NCBI GenBank assembly: GCA_024710405.1
Contig: JANJUV010000017.1
Location: forward strand, 186,001-250,000
Origin: Bacteroidales bacterium
GTDB lineage: Bacteria > Bacteroidota > Bacteroidia > Bacteroidales > F082
DNA length: 64,000 bases
Direction: 5' to 3'
Positions 1 to 9,203 of the stretch are shown here, in pieces. Each line of letters opens with the position of its first letter. The stretch's first letter is position 1. The position numbers and the translations under genes were made by a program. Below the pieces are notes generated by a model that ran no database searches, was not told where the DNA came from, and saw only the letters and a program-made list of their open reading frames with translations.

Positions 1-1566
1 CAACTCCAGATACAACCGCAAAGTTTTCACTTCCTCATCGAGCAATATCATCTCCTTGCGCGAATACTCAAGAATATGCCGCACCAGTTTTGAAAACTTG
101 GTCAGGAATTCTGATGCTGTGTCCACATTGTTGCTCATGATGAAGCCATTTATGGTGTTGAGCGAATTGAACAGAAAATGCGGATTCATCTGAGACCTGA
201 GCAATCGTTGTTCAATATCAGCGCGGGACCTTTCGAGTTGTTCTTTCAGCAATTTCTGCCGCTGTTTGTATCGTGTGTATAGTAAGTAAAGGATGACGAC
301 GATGAGCAATGCCGCAAGGGTGGTGTACATTCTCAGGTTCTTCTGACGTTCAATCTCAAGCTCCTGCAAGGCTTTATCACGGCTCAGCAGTATTATTTCG
401 TTTTCTTTCTTCCCTGTTTCATATTCTGTTCTGAGGCGGTCTATTTCTTTTTGACTGTTCAGGTTAAATAAACTGTCCTTTAATTGAGTGTATTTTATGA
501 AGTGATCCAATGCTTTAATGCTGTTGCCCGACTTATTATACAGGTTGTAGGCTGCCAGATTAGCATCCTGCATGATTTTGGGGTCTTTGAGTTTGTTTGC
601 TTCCTTCAGTCCTTCCGTTATAAATTGGTTTGCCTTGATAAAATCACCTGTTTCGAGATAAACATTGCCGATTCGGATGGATGATATGGCCAGAGCAGGA
701 AGTACCATTCCGGAATTTGCTGTTTCACGGGCTTTATTGTAAAATGCCAGTGCATCCTGAAAGTTCTTTTCAGTTTGTTTCAGATCGCCCAGATTGATGT
801 AGGCATTTGCCTGTGTTTTTGGAAGATTTCGGCTTAAAGTGATTTTAAGTGCCTCATTAAAGAAGATATATGCCGAATCGAAAACACCTTTTTCGCGGAA
901 TAATTCGCCGATATTATTCAACAATGCAGACATACGGGTTGAGTCGCCCAGATCCCTCAGGTGTCCCAGGGCAAGGCGGTAATGCTCCAAAGCAGGCTCA
1001 AAGTGTTTCCAGTCGTAATAAACAATGGCAATATTATTCAGGGTGTATGCCATCATGTCTTTTTGGGATTTCTTTTCAGCAATCTCAAGCACCAGGCTGT
1101 AGTTCCGGATTGAAGCATCGTAATTTCCGGTTGATTTAAGCAGTATTCCGGTGTTATTCAGTGTATGAACGATTCCAAGCGTGTCCTTGATTTCCGTGAA
1201 GACTGCAAGAGCCAGATCGTAATAGAATCGTGCCGAATCGTAACCGGAGCCCACATAGTGCGCAATACCGAGCATATTGTAGGCCATTGCTTCACCCCGG
1301 CGGTTGTTGGCTTTGATTGAGTAATACAGCGCCTTCCGGCCATAGTCGAGCGAACGCGAAGGATCCGACTGATTAAAGGCGGAGGAAAGTGTCAGATAGT
1401 TTTTCATGCCCGATTCAGCGGAAAGCGTGTCGGCGAAGGGACTGCCCATCAATGCCGAAATCGAATCAATCTTGTTGTTTTGTGCTAAAGCATCACTGCC
1501 AAAAAAAAACAGTAAAAACAGGTATATCCAGAAAAACACCCATTTATGAAGCAACCACTCGCTCAT
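1..1566 (-). CDS. LytS-type sensor histidine kinase with TPR repeats (3' end cut by window)
   Basis: The minus-strand frame is open from the ATG at 1566 to the window edge, giving 522 codons. It starts with a signal peptide (FFWIYLFLLFFFGSDALA). About 300 residues of tetratricopeptide repeats follow, with recurring NN-I/L-G and Y..AL patterns. A coiled segment leads to one membrane helix near residue 410 (AALLIVVILYLLY). Next comes the start of a His_kinase domain of the LytS/YehU type, with the phosphoacceptor motif QMNPHFLFNSLNTI near residue 458. The ATPase domain lies outside the window. In this family the TPR part is periplasmic and the kinase signals to a LytR-type regulator, which would be expected beyond the left edge. 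It is divergent from the T9SS protein at 1734. Confidence 0.9.
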   Translation of the reverse strand, partial: MSEWLLHKWVFFWIYLFLLFFFGSDALAQNNKIDSISALMGSPFADTLSAESGMKNYLTLSSAFNQSDPSRSLDYGRKALYYSIKANNRRGEAMAYNMLGIAHYVGSGYDSARFYYDLALAVFTEIKDTLGIVHTLNNTGILLKSTGNYDASIRNYSLVLEIAEKKSQKDMMAYTLNNIAIVYYDWKHFEPALEHYRLALGHLRDLGDSTRMSALLNNIGELFREKGVFDSAYIFFNEALKITLSRNLPKTQANAYINLGDLKQTEKNFQDALAFYNKARETANSGMVLPALAISSIRIGNVYLETGDFIKANQFITEGLKEANKLKDPKIMQDANLAAYNLYNKSGNSIKALDHFIKYTQLKDSLFNLNSQKEIDRLRTEYETGKKENEIILLSRDKALQELEIERQKNLRMYTTLAALLIVVILYLLYTRYKQRQKLLKEQLERSRADIEQRLLRSQMNPHFLFNSLNTINGFIMSNNVDTASEFLTKFSKLVRHILEYSRKEMILLDEEVKTLRLYLEL

Positions 1567-1733
1567 TTTAATCCACCTTTAACCCTGATTATTCTGCCGT
1601 TCAAAGATTGTTTCTTGACTAAACGTTGGCAATCAATTTATTTTGAGCCACATTGGAGCAGTCTGAACCAATCCGAAAACCAAAAGTACAAAGTTATTCA
1701 GGGAAAACAATAACCAACATAAAAAACGAATCC

Positions 1734-4700
1734 ATGAAATCAAAAATCCTATTCAAAGCACTATTTTCAATTACCCTCATCTTGACCAACTTCTTTATGT
1801 TCACAAGGACTTCACAGGGACAGGGAAGCGGAGAGGTAATCAATCTGGGGCTTTACGGCGGAGCCGCGATAGATCTCACTTACTGCAATGCCAACCAAAG
1901 ACTGTTTGCCGGAGTTACCACGCCCGGTTCTGTTTTTTTCACCGATGATGCCTGCGTAACCTGGACACGACCTTTCCCGACCGACTCATTGGAGTTTGCG
2001 AGCGGACAGCGGGGCTGGGGAGGCGGAGGCCGCAGAATACTCAGCAATCAGGAAGGCTGGGTTGCTGTGCGAACAGCCCAAAGCGGAGGTACACTTACTG
2101 CTGCTGTTATCAGCTACAGTGAGGGCGATAGCGGAAGTTTTCAAACCGCCATGGACAGGGTTCTGCTTCAGCAAATTAACCCTGCCTTCAATGCCCAGTC
2201 TGTAACCGGTATCGGTCTGTCAGACCATTATCTTTATATTGGGATGGAGCGCTATCTCTTGCGCCTGAACGACACCACCACAAGCGGGTTGCACAATGTA
2301 GTCACACGTACCGATACTATTTCGGGCATCAGTTCCGGTTTTATTATCCGTGATATGGCAGTGGCAAACCACAGCAGCGGTTATCCGGTGTATCTGTTGC
2401 TTTCAACATCAGTCCATGACGGCGGAAAGATCTACAAATTCGACGGAACAACATTCACGCTTGTTTCCTTATTTCCTGCATATCCTTTTCCACACACAGT
2501 AGATGCTGTATTCACGCATCCTGGTCAAACTACTGGTGACACGCTCATAGCGAGCATCAGGGATACTTTTGCCGGCACCAGATTTGTTTTCCTTTCTACC
2601 AACGGAGGCAGCAGCTGGACGGATATAACTCCGGCAGCGGGCACAAACTGGCCCCTGCACAGTGCCGATTACAGCCCGTCATGGACCAGTGTGATGCCAT
2701 CCAGCAACGGATTAAGATTATCGTTCCCCGGAGGTGGTGTGAGCGATAATCTGGGAACTACCTGGTCAAATCATGTGTTGCCCGACAATGCTATGGCAAC
2801 ACATCCCACAAATACAATGCATGTGACCGGCGCCTATGGCCGGGGAGTTGCGGTTAGCACAACCGGGCCAAACGGTCCGTTCGTTATTGCAAACAATGAA
2901 GGACTATCTGCTGTGTCTATCAGCAAAATTGCCAACAAACCCGGTGTTTTCTACGTAGCTACAAATGCAGGACTTGGATACACTACTGCGTATAAATCTA
3001 CCACGATCACCGGAATAGCCAAATGGCAGGCACCTTACGGACAATTCCCTGTAAATAATGTTGGTGACGACGGAGGTGCAAGCGCCATTGCAATTAGTCC
3101 CACCAACCCACAACATGTGATCGCAGGATATAGCGGAGGTTTCGCAGTTACTACAACCGGACATACCGGTTTCACGAATCTTACTCCTACCGGATGGAAT
3201 ACCTCAACCAATTACGATGCAAGGGTAAATGATATTGAATTTGTTACTGATCAGATTGTTGTGGCGGTTTCAGGTGCAGGTTCAAACGTCTTACAGTTTC
3301 CGTTGACCCCTTATGGCAACATCTGGCGAAGTGCCGACGGAGGAAGCACATGGTCGATTGTGACGCCCTCAGGCTTCGAGCAAGGCAACACTGTTGAAGT
3401 TGGCTATGCCGGAGGCGACACAGTGCTTTTTGCCGGATGTGGTTACTTTGATATGAGTTACCCTAAGGTTGATGGTCAGCTTTGGCGTTCTGATGATCTT
3501 GGATTGAACTGGACTCTGGTGAATGGCGGTCCCACAGGCCAGGGAAGCGCAACACTGAATATGCCCATCTACGACATTGATATTCATCCACACAGCAACG
3601 ATACCCTATTTCTTGCTTCCGGCGAAAATCTTGACTATGCATTTACCAAAAGCACCGATGGGGGGGTCACTTATTCTTACATCAGCCTGATGCCTCATGG
3701 TGCATTTTCTTCTGTGCTCATCGACAGTCTAAATCCCGATGTGGTTTCCGCTGCAGCCAGACGCAATCTGTTCAGACATAATACTGTAACCGGAACTACT
3801 ATGATCACTTTCAACGGTTTGCCGGGCGAGTTTGTCCCTGATCTGGAATATGGATCCACCCTGCTCGGAACAACAACAGGCTTGTATCAACTTATAGAAA
3901 ACATGGGTGAAGATACAACGTACTGGAATGGTGAGGGTAACTGGGACAGCCCTGAATTTTGGTCCGACGGCACACCCGAATACCAGAAAAACGTATTTAT
4001 CCAGTCAGGCAGTTCCAATATCAACGGAACTTACGAGATGAATGAACTCATCGTTGAACCACTTGCAGCCCTAAGTTTGCTCAACTCCGGTGCGATTTCA
4101 CTAAACAGCATACTGCACCTCAAATCTGATATAACCGGAACAGCCTCTTACATCAATGAAAAAACAGGTTCGAACACACAATATGCGCATGTGGAAACCT
4201 ACCTGACTGATGGACGCTGGCACTATGTATCAGCTCCCGTGCAGCAGGCAACTGCAGAGGCTTTCTTTTTTGCAGAAGGTTCCGACACCTGGCTCAAAGA
4301 ATTTGATGAAGAAATCAATGACTGGGTGTATATTGAAAACCTCGATCATCCCTTAGTAACCGGAAAAGGCTATGCTGTTTGGCTAAGCAACACAAGAGCT
4401 GCGGAAACTGCCGTGTATGAAGGCCATTTGAACAAAGGTGATAAAACTGTCAATCTTGGATATCACGCTGAAACAGGTCAGGGATGGAATATGGTAGGCA
4501 ATCCCTTCCCCAGCGCACTCGACTGGGATGAAGGCGACTGGAACCATGTTAACACCACAGGAATTGCCTATGTATGGAACAACGGAAATTATGTAACAAG
4601 AAACCTTTTCGGAAGTGGAACATTAACTGACGGTATTATACCCTCTGCTCAGGGTTTCTTTGTTAAAGCCACCGATGCAGGTGCTTCGGTTACCATGCCT

Positions 4701-5426
4701 GAAAACGCAAGAGTACATGCAAGCCAGGCTTTCTATAAAAACAACAACAACTATCTGAATTCGCTCGATGTTACAGTAGGTAGCGGTGAAAAAACCGACA
4801 AGACCTGGATAGGATTTGATGCAGATGCTACTGCTGAAATCGACCTTGGACGTGATGCTGTAAGGCTCAACGGATCAATGGACATGCCACGTTTGTTTAC
4901 CCGTGCCGAGAACACCAATATGTCCATTAATATACTTCCTGATCTGATCGAAAACTTCAGTCTGCCACTTTATTTCACTGCACACGAAATCAGTAATTTC
5001 GAATTGAGTTTTGACCTCATCGAGAGCTTCAATCTTACCTATCTCACACTGGTCGATCACCTGTCAAATACCGATCATGACCTGCTGCTGAATCCGGTTT
5101 ACGCCTTCCTGGGCAACCCGTCGGATGACGAACACCGTTTTACCATCAATTTCGGGCTTAACCCCTCATCAGTTGATGAAGAAGTACATACTGACGCATT
5201 CCCGATCGTATATCAGGATGGAAACGAAATGGTTATTGAGTTAACGAATTGGGCCAGCCATAATGCAAAAGTTGAGATTTATGATCTGCAGGGCAGGATG
5301 CATGCGGAACACTTCACCGGCGAAGGTCAAATCAGGCTCAACACCGAAAAGTTCAGGAATAATCTGGTTATGGTTCGTATTTCAGGAGCCGATGAAGTAT
5401 TTGTAACAAAGGCATTTATTCGCTAA
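1734..5426 (+). CDS. Secreted Asp-box (BNR/sortilin-like) propeller protein with T9SS sorting domain
   Basis: The protein has 1230 residues. I start at ATG 1734 because a signal peptide begins there (MKSKILFKALFSITLILTNF); the in-frame ATG at 1653 would add 27 residues with no export character. Asp-box motifs of the S-x-D-x-G-x-x-W type recur near residues 69, 288, 336, 533, 586 and 639 (STNGGSSWTDI, SADGGSTWSIV, SDDLGLNWTLV), as in sialidase or VPS10-like beta-propellers. A second half, from YWNGEGNWDSPEFW near 729, looks like a Bacteroidota surface-protein beta domain. The last 80 residues form a type A T9SS sorting domain (VEIYDLQGRMHAEHF ... GADEVFVTKAFIR). It is probably exported and anchored or released at the cell surface. 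The ligand or substrate is unknown, and no sialidase catalytic set was identified. Confidence 0.88.
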   Translation: MKSKILFKALFSITLILTNFFMFTRTSQGQGSGEVINLGLYGGAAIDLTYCNANQRLFAGVTTPGSVFFTDDACVTWTRPFPTDSLEFASGQRGWGGGGRRILSNQEGWVAVRTAQSGGTLTAAVISYSEGDSGSFQTAMDRVLLQQINPAFNAQSVTGIGLSDHYLYIGMERYLLRLNDTTTSGLHNVVTRTDTISGISSGFIIRDMAVANHSSGYPVYLLLSTSVHDGGKIYKFDGTTFTLVSLFPAYPFPHTVDAVFTHPGQTTGDTLIASIRDTFAGTRFVFLSTNGGSSWTDITPAAGTNWPLHSADYSPSWTSVMPSSNGLRLSFPGGGVSDNLGTTWSNHVLPDNAMATHPTNTMHVTGAYGRGVAVSTTGPNGPFVIANNEGLSAVSISKIANKPGVFYVATNAGLGYTTAYKSTTITGIAKWQAPYGQFPVNNVGDDGGASAIAISPTNPQHVIAGYSGGFAVTTTGHTGFTNLTPTGWNTSTNYDARVNDIEFVTDQIVVAVSGAGSNVLQFPLTPYGNIWRSADGGSTWSIVTPSGFEQGNTVEVGYAGGDTVLFAGCGYFDMSYPKVDGQLWRSDDLGLNWTLVNGGPTGQGSATLNMPIYDIDIHPHSNDTLFLASGENLDYAFTKSTDGGVTYSYISLMPHGAFSSVLIDSLNPDVVSAAARRNLFRHNTVTGTTMITFNGLPGEFVPDLEYGSTLLGTTTGLYQLIENMGEDTTYWNGEGNWDSPEFWSDGTPEYQKNVFIQSGSSNINGTYEMNELIVEPLAALSLLNSGAISLNSILHLKSDITGTASYINEKTGSNTQYAHVETYLTDGRWHYVSAPVQQATAEAFFFAEGSDTWLKEFDEEINDWVYIENLDHPLVTGKGYAVWLSNTRAAETAVYEGHLNKGDKTVNLGYHAETGQGWNMVGNPFPSALDWDEGDWNHVNTTGIAYVWNNGNYVTRNLFGSGTLTDGIIPSAQGFFVKATDAGASVTMPENARVHASQAFYKNNNNYLNSLDVTVGSGEKTDKTWIGFDADATAEIDLGRDAVRLNGSMDMPRLFTRAENTNMSINILPDLIENFSLPLYFTAHEISNFELSFDLIESFNLTYLTLVDHLSNTDHDLLLNPVYAFLGNPSDDEHRFTINFGLNPSSVDEEVHTDAFPIVYQDGNEMVIELTNWASHNAKVEIYDLQGRMHAEHFTGEGQIRLNTEKFRNNLVMVRISGADEVFVTKAFIR

Positions 5427-5432
5427 AAGGAG
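5427..5432 (+). promoter_or_regulatory. Strong Shine-Dalgarno sequence
   Basis: AAGGAG directly follows the upstream stop codon and sits 8 nt before the ATG at 5441. Bacteroidota genes usually lack such a site, so this one stands out and fixes the start of the 73-aa gene. It suggests the two genes share a transcript and the small protein is translated efficiently. Confidence 0.75.
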
Positions 5433-5440
5433 ATGGTGAC

Positions 5441-5662
5441 ATGAGAAAGTTCTTCAGTTTCCTTATTGTGACGATCTTGTTTTTTAATATCACCAATCAC
5501 TCTGTTGCACAGGGGCCTCCCGATCCGGGAGGTACCCCGTCAACAGAAAAGCCTAAACTTGGGGGCGGATCTGCACCAATAGGAGGCGGAGAGTTTCTGC
5601 TGATTTCGCTGGCTGTCGCCTATGGCTTTCGCAAACGACAGAAATACAAAATGAAACACTGA
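5441..5662 (+). CDS. Small secreted Gly/Pro-rich protein with C-terminal membrane tail
   Basis: This 73-residue protein starts 14 bp after the T9SS gene. It has a signal peptide (FFSFLIVTILFFNITNHSVAQ), a short Pro/Gly-rich stretch (GPPDPGGTPSTEKP), and then PIGGGEFLLISLAVAYGF followed by a basic tail (RKRQKYKMKH). The last part reads as a single membrane helix with a cytoplasmic positive end. The layout, signal peptide then spacer then GG-hydrophobic-basic tail, recalls sorted C-termini, but I cannot assign it to a named system. Spacing and the strong ribosome site point to co-expression with the preceding surface protein. Function unknown. Confidence 0.75.
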   Translation: MRKFFSFLIVTILFFNITNHSVAQGPPDPGGTPSTEKPKLGGGSAPIGGGEFLLISLAVAYGFRKRQKYKMKH

Positions 5663-5670
5663 GAAACACA

Positions 5671-5696
5671 GATAAAAAGCCAAGGGCTTATCTTTT
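5671..5696 (+). terminator. Probable intrinsic terminator
   Basis: AAGCC (5677-5681) and GGCTT (5685-5689) form a short stem with an AAG loop. It can be extended by GAT/ATC on the outside and is followed by TTTT. It lies just after the 73-aa gene and before the convergent gene ending at 5711. The stem is short, so the call is moderate. Confidence 0.45.
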
Positions 5697-5710
5697 GCAG
5701 CCCTGTTATG

Positions 5711-6373
5711 TCAAAACCCTAATCCCTGTAAACCCGCCGGCATTTCTGTTTTCTGGATGCTGATTCCGGCAGGAACCTCGAAACGTGAGGCAGGAACAGT
5801 GGTGTTTTCGTCAAATGAAATGGCTTCCTCAACAGAGTTGCCCAATAATCCACCCATTTTGATTTCCATTTTCAAGGGAATCTCTTTGTAACGCCAGTGT
5901 TTTCCATTTAATTTCCCGATTTCCATAACAATACAGGTTCGCCCTAAAATGGTTTCGGTTCCAACATCTTTGGCATCAAAGCCTTTGCTGATTTCCTCGG
6001 CTTTTCTTTTTAGCTCTGCCTCGTCTGAGGTGCCCGCAAGCGCTTCAGTCATATCTGCTTCGTCCTCAAGACTCATGAAAGTTCCCGTTTTATCAACCAG
6101 GTTAATATGATACGAGCCTTTCCTGTTGCGGATGGTCATGAGTTCCTCATTGGTGGTCATACCCATCATCTTGGTACTGGTTTTCTTTACTTCACATTGC
6201 AGGCGACCATAATCATCCCACCATAAGGTCTTGCTGCCTTTGGTCTTTCCTTCAATCTTGTATTCAATTTTGCCTGATTTAACACCAAAAATCTTTTGGT
6301 CATTGATTCTTCCGTTTTGTGCCAATAACACTGACGACATAAAGAACAACACTACAACTACTACGTTTTTCAT
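5711..6373 (-). CDS. Secreted protein of unknown function (220 aa)
   Basis: The start at 6373 gives a clean signal peptide (MKNVVVVVLFFMSSVLLAQ). The mature part is mixed alpha/beta with no catalytic motif I recognise. It contains the stretches KIEYKIEGKTKGSKTLWWDDYG and LGRTCIVMEIGKLNGKHWRYK, reminiscent of small beta-sheet periplasmic proteins that bind or monitor a ligand. I do not recognise the family. It is the last gene of a run of minus-strand exported proteins (11311 to 5711), 13 bp after the 499-aa gene, so the two are very likely co-transcribed. Confidence 0.75.
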   Translation of the reverse strand: MKNVVVVVLFFMSSVLLAQNGRINDQKIFGVKSGKIEYKIEGKTKGSKTLWWDDYGRLQCEVKKTSTKMMGMTTNEELMTIRNRKGSYHINLVDKTGTFMSLEDEADMTEALAGTSDEAELKRKAEEISKGFDAKDVGTETILGRTCIVMEIGKLNGKHWRYKEIPLKMEIKMGGLLGNSVEEAISFDENTTVPASRFEVPAGISIQKTEMPAGLQGLGF

Positions 6374-6386
6374 CTTTAAATGATTT

Positions 6387-7886
6387 TTAATTGGGTTTAA
6401 AATGAATGGTTAAAGTGGAGCCACTCTGGTTCCGTAATACTTTGCGAACTTCCTCGCCCGATTGTAACTTTGTGACAATTTCTTCTTCCAGTTTTTTCCA
6501 GGGAAAGGTATAGGGATTGGGAAAGTCTGAATCTGTACCTACTGTAATTTGCTCACCGTCTCCCTCATTTTCACCAATATAAAGATCGAATTGAAGCACC
6601 AGATGTACAAATGGATTCTCCGGCGTTTTTTCAACAGAACACTTATTCAGTGCCTCCTCTCCTCTATCAAGCCAGAGCACTGCTTCCGACAGACCTGCCG
6701 ACAGGCTGATTATCTCAGGAATTTCAAGCTCATCCATACACTCACTCAGATAGTATTCATGGCCATAACCCGGAATATTAATGGCATAAGGAACAATTAC
6801 CTCCGGTGGTTCATCATTTATGAAATCTTCGGCCTGATAAACCGGAATATTCGTAAAATCATCTGGGATGAGTACACTGACATTCCGCCATACCACTTTG
6901 GCATCGGCAAAACCTGGGGCTGTATAATGGGCTGAAATGTCATAAGAACCACAGTTGAATTCAATCTTTTCTTCCTGAACTACTTTCTCCACTATCCTTT
7001 CTGAAAAACGGCTTACCTGAACCAAAGTAAACTTTTCCTCGGTCTTATCATCTTCAAAGTCAGCACAATTGTACGTTTCGTAGTCAAAACTGATGGAATT
7101 TGGCTCTCCAAAATAATATTCGTTACCCTCGAAGCGAACAAAACGGGCATTGGTTTTTTTAAATCTCCCCTTTTCGCACCTGAGTTCAAACGCTGATATG
7201 GGATTACTTTTTGCCTCCCCGATTACATTATCCCTGATGCGGGAAACCGTTACCTTTCCGGTATTCTTGCCATTGGCAGTACCTGTTCCTGCATATTGAA
7301 TCTTTGCAGCTTGATAATCAGCTTGTGCTGTAATATCTGCTTCAATCTGATCAATGGTGGGAATACCCGGCTCATTAAGCAGATTCAGCGCAAGTTCGGC
7401 CTGTTCATGAGCACTTAAGCGGGTGGCAGCCGTAAAACTTGCATCGACTTCATACATACTGACAATCTTATTCGTATGCGGATCACTGAGCTCAAAGTAG
7501 AAAACAAAGTAATAAGATGCCTTTATCTCCGGCTGTTCTTCGTTTTCAACACCGTCAGGGAGTTCATCAGGAATACAGCTAAAAGATGCGGAAAGAATAA
7601 AATTCTTCATGGTATTGGCAGCATCCTGATCAATTTCAAGATTCTGATTGTTGCCAATTATGTAAGCCAGATCCTGAATCCGGGATAAATATCCGGCTTC
7701 TACCAGGTCAATCATCTGATTGTGCCTGATCCACTTGTCCGCCACTTCCGATTCCATTTTATCCGGTGGAGCTTTTTCAGTGTTGAGCTTTTCGGCAATC
7801 TTGATCTTTCCACGATTTGCCTGTATAACTTCAGGCTTAAGAAGTATAAAAAGTAATATCGCTATTAAATAACCTTTCATTTTCAT
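6387..7886 (-). CDS. Secreted protein of unknown function (499 aa)
   Basis: A signal peptide is present (MKMKGYLIAILLFILLKPEVIQA), with alternative starts at 7886 and 7880. The mature part is acidic and rich in Glu and Asp, with several Cys residues (SCIPDELPDG, ELRCEKGRF, YNCADFEDD, LSECMDELEIP) that could pair in the periplasm. No enzyme motif is visible and I do not recognise the family. The gene lies between two other exported unknowns and 13 bp before the 220-aa gene. A role in the envelope is an inference from context only. Confidence 0.75.
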   Translation of the reverse strand: MKMKGYLIAILLFILLKPEVIQANRGKIKIAEKLNTEKAPPDKMESEVADKWIRHNQMIDLVEAGYLSRIQDLAYIIGNNQNLEIDQDAANTMKNFILSASFSCIPDELPDGVENEEQPEIKASYYFVFYFELSDPHTNKIVSMYEVDASFTAATRLSAHEQAELALNLLNEPGIPTIDQIEADITAQADYQAAKIQYAGTGTANGKNTGKVTVSRIRDNVIGEAKSNPISAFELRCEKGRFKKTNARFVRFEGNEYYFGEPNSISFDYETYNCADFEDDKTEEKFTLVQVSRFSERIVEKVVQEEKIEFNCGSYDISAHYTAPGFADAKVVWRNVSVLIPDDFTNIPVYQAEDFINDEPPEVIVPYAINIPGYGHEYYLSECMDELEIPEIISLSAGLSEAVLWLDRGEEALNKCSVEKTPENPFVHLVLQFDLYIGENEGDGEQITVGTDSDFPNPYTFPWKKLEEEIVTKLQSGEEVRKVLRNQSGSTLTIHFKPN

Positions 7887-8039
7887 TTGATTTTGAACCT
7901 CTGCAAATCCATCTGATCTAATTCATAAAAAACAGATACCATTCAATTAGCCGATATCCATGCCTCAGTATTTCAAACTAAAGGTTCGCCTATCCTGACT
8001 TGAGGGCATTAGTAACATCTCCTTCACGGTCGCAATTAT

Positions 8040-9119
8040 TTATTCTGCCAATTCCCAGCCACTTATCGGATAAAACATGAACTCAAATTTCGCTTTATAG
8101 GAAGGAATTTCTTCGTTGATAACAGTTTCGGTGACTTTAAAGGGTTTTCTGGCTTTTATGGCTGATATATGATGTGCAAGTGACACTTCAACAGACTGTC
8201 CGTGATCAGAAAAACCAAGATAAGCTCTTAGGTATAAATCTTTAGGATTAAGCGTATTTGAAGCACAAATAATCAAATCGCCCTCTATCATATCTGTTGC
8301 AAAAGTGTTATCGCCATCAGTCATAACAAGGGTGGTTTGAATTTTACCGCCTTTATGACTGATAACACCCCCATCGCAGGCATAAGGAAAAGTGAGGCGG
8401 TCGTCATAATTGAGGTGCATACATTTATCTTCAAGCTCAGAACGGTTTGCAATCAGATGGAAATTAACCCATTGAGCGTATCCGGAAATTGACACATGCT
8501 CATCGTCGCTCACCCAGTTAATATCTACTTTGCCGACAGCAACCCATTTGGTTTCACATGGATTGCATCCTTTTTTGATTATTTCGTCAGCTTTGGCTTG
8601 AAGCAAGTCGTCAACATCGGTGTGTTCTATTCCAATCAGCTCTCTCTGTGCCATAGCTTTGAAGATACATGCAAGGTAATCTTTACACAAATCATTGCCT
8701 TCGGGAGGAGTAGTATGGGCAAACTGTGTCGTCCAATAGTCAACACCTTCCATGGCTCGCTGCATACCCCTGGCTGACAGGTCAGAGTAACCAGTCAGTT
8801 CAACTCTGGCAGTAAGTTTCAGAAGGCAGGCAATATGCCTTACAGTTGGGTTGTCTTTACAAAATAGACCCTGAGGATCGGGAATGGGTTGCTCAATCGC
8901 CTGCAGCAAGTCAACTTCTGTTAGCCGCGCTGCTTGTTCCATCAGTGCCTGCGATCCGGCTTCATCGCCTGATTGTTCCAACTGAGCAGCTTCGCGAAGC
9001 AGTTCGGCAACTCTGGCTTCGTCCAGTTGACTACACTGACTGGATTGCCCCTTGCTTAGATTGTACAAAGAAATCACAAAAACCGCAACGGCCAATGTTT
9101 TGAATATGAGAGTTCTCAT
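8040..9119 (-). CDS. Secreted protein of unknown function (359 aa)
   Basis: The start at 9119 gives a signal peptide (MRTLIFKTLAVAVFVISLYNLSKGQ). The first part of the mature chain is helical and Ala/Glu-rich (ARVAELLREAAQLEQSGDEAG), like a TPR or other helical-pair segment. The second part is beta-rich with Cys residues (KKGCNPCETKW, DKCMHLNY, FPYACDGG, LIICASN). I do not recognise the family. It belongs to the minus-strand run of exported proteins downstream of the TPR/LuxR regulator, with gaps of 84 and 153 bp to its neighbours. Confidence 0.75.
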   Translation of the reverse strand: MRTLIFKTLAVAVFVISLYNLSKGQSSQCSQLDEARVAELLREAAQLEQSGDEAGSQALMEQAARLTEVDLLQAIEQPIPDPQGLFCKDNPTVRHIACLLKLTARVELTGYSDLSARGMQRAMEGVDYWTTQFAHTTPPEGNDLCKDYLACIFKAMAQRELIGIEHTDVDDLLQAKADEIIKKGCNPCETKWVAVGKVDINWVSDDEHVSISGYAQWVNFHLIANRSELEDKCMHLNYDDRLTFPYACDGGVISHKGGKIQTTLVMTDGDNTFATDMIEGDLIICASNTLNPKDLYLRAYLGFSDHGQSVEVSLAHHISAIKARKPFKVTETVINEEIPSYKAKFEFMFYPISGWELAE

Positions 9120-9203
9120 AAATGAAATGATTTAAATAGGTGCATTTGTGTTTGTTCAGATAAAATTGCCTGGAGGAACTTTGCATTTTGAAAAAAGCTG
9201 AAT

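Noticed and set aside
1653-1733. N-terminal extension of the T9SS propeller protein
   Set aside because: The signal peptide starts at 1734; the extension is hydrophilic and would prevent export.
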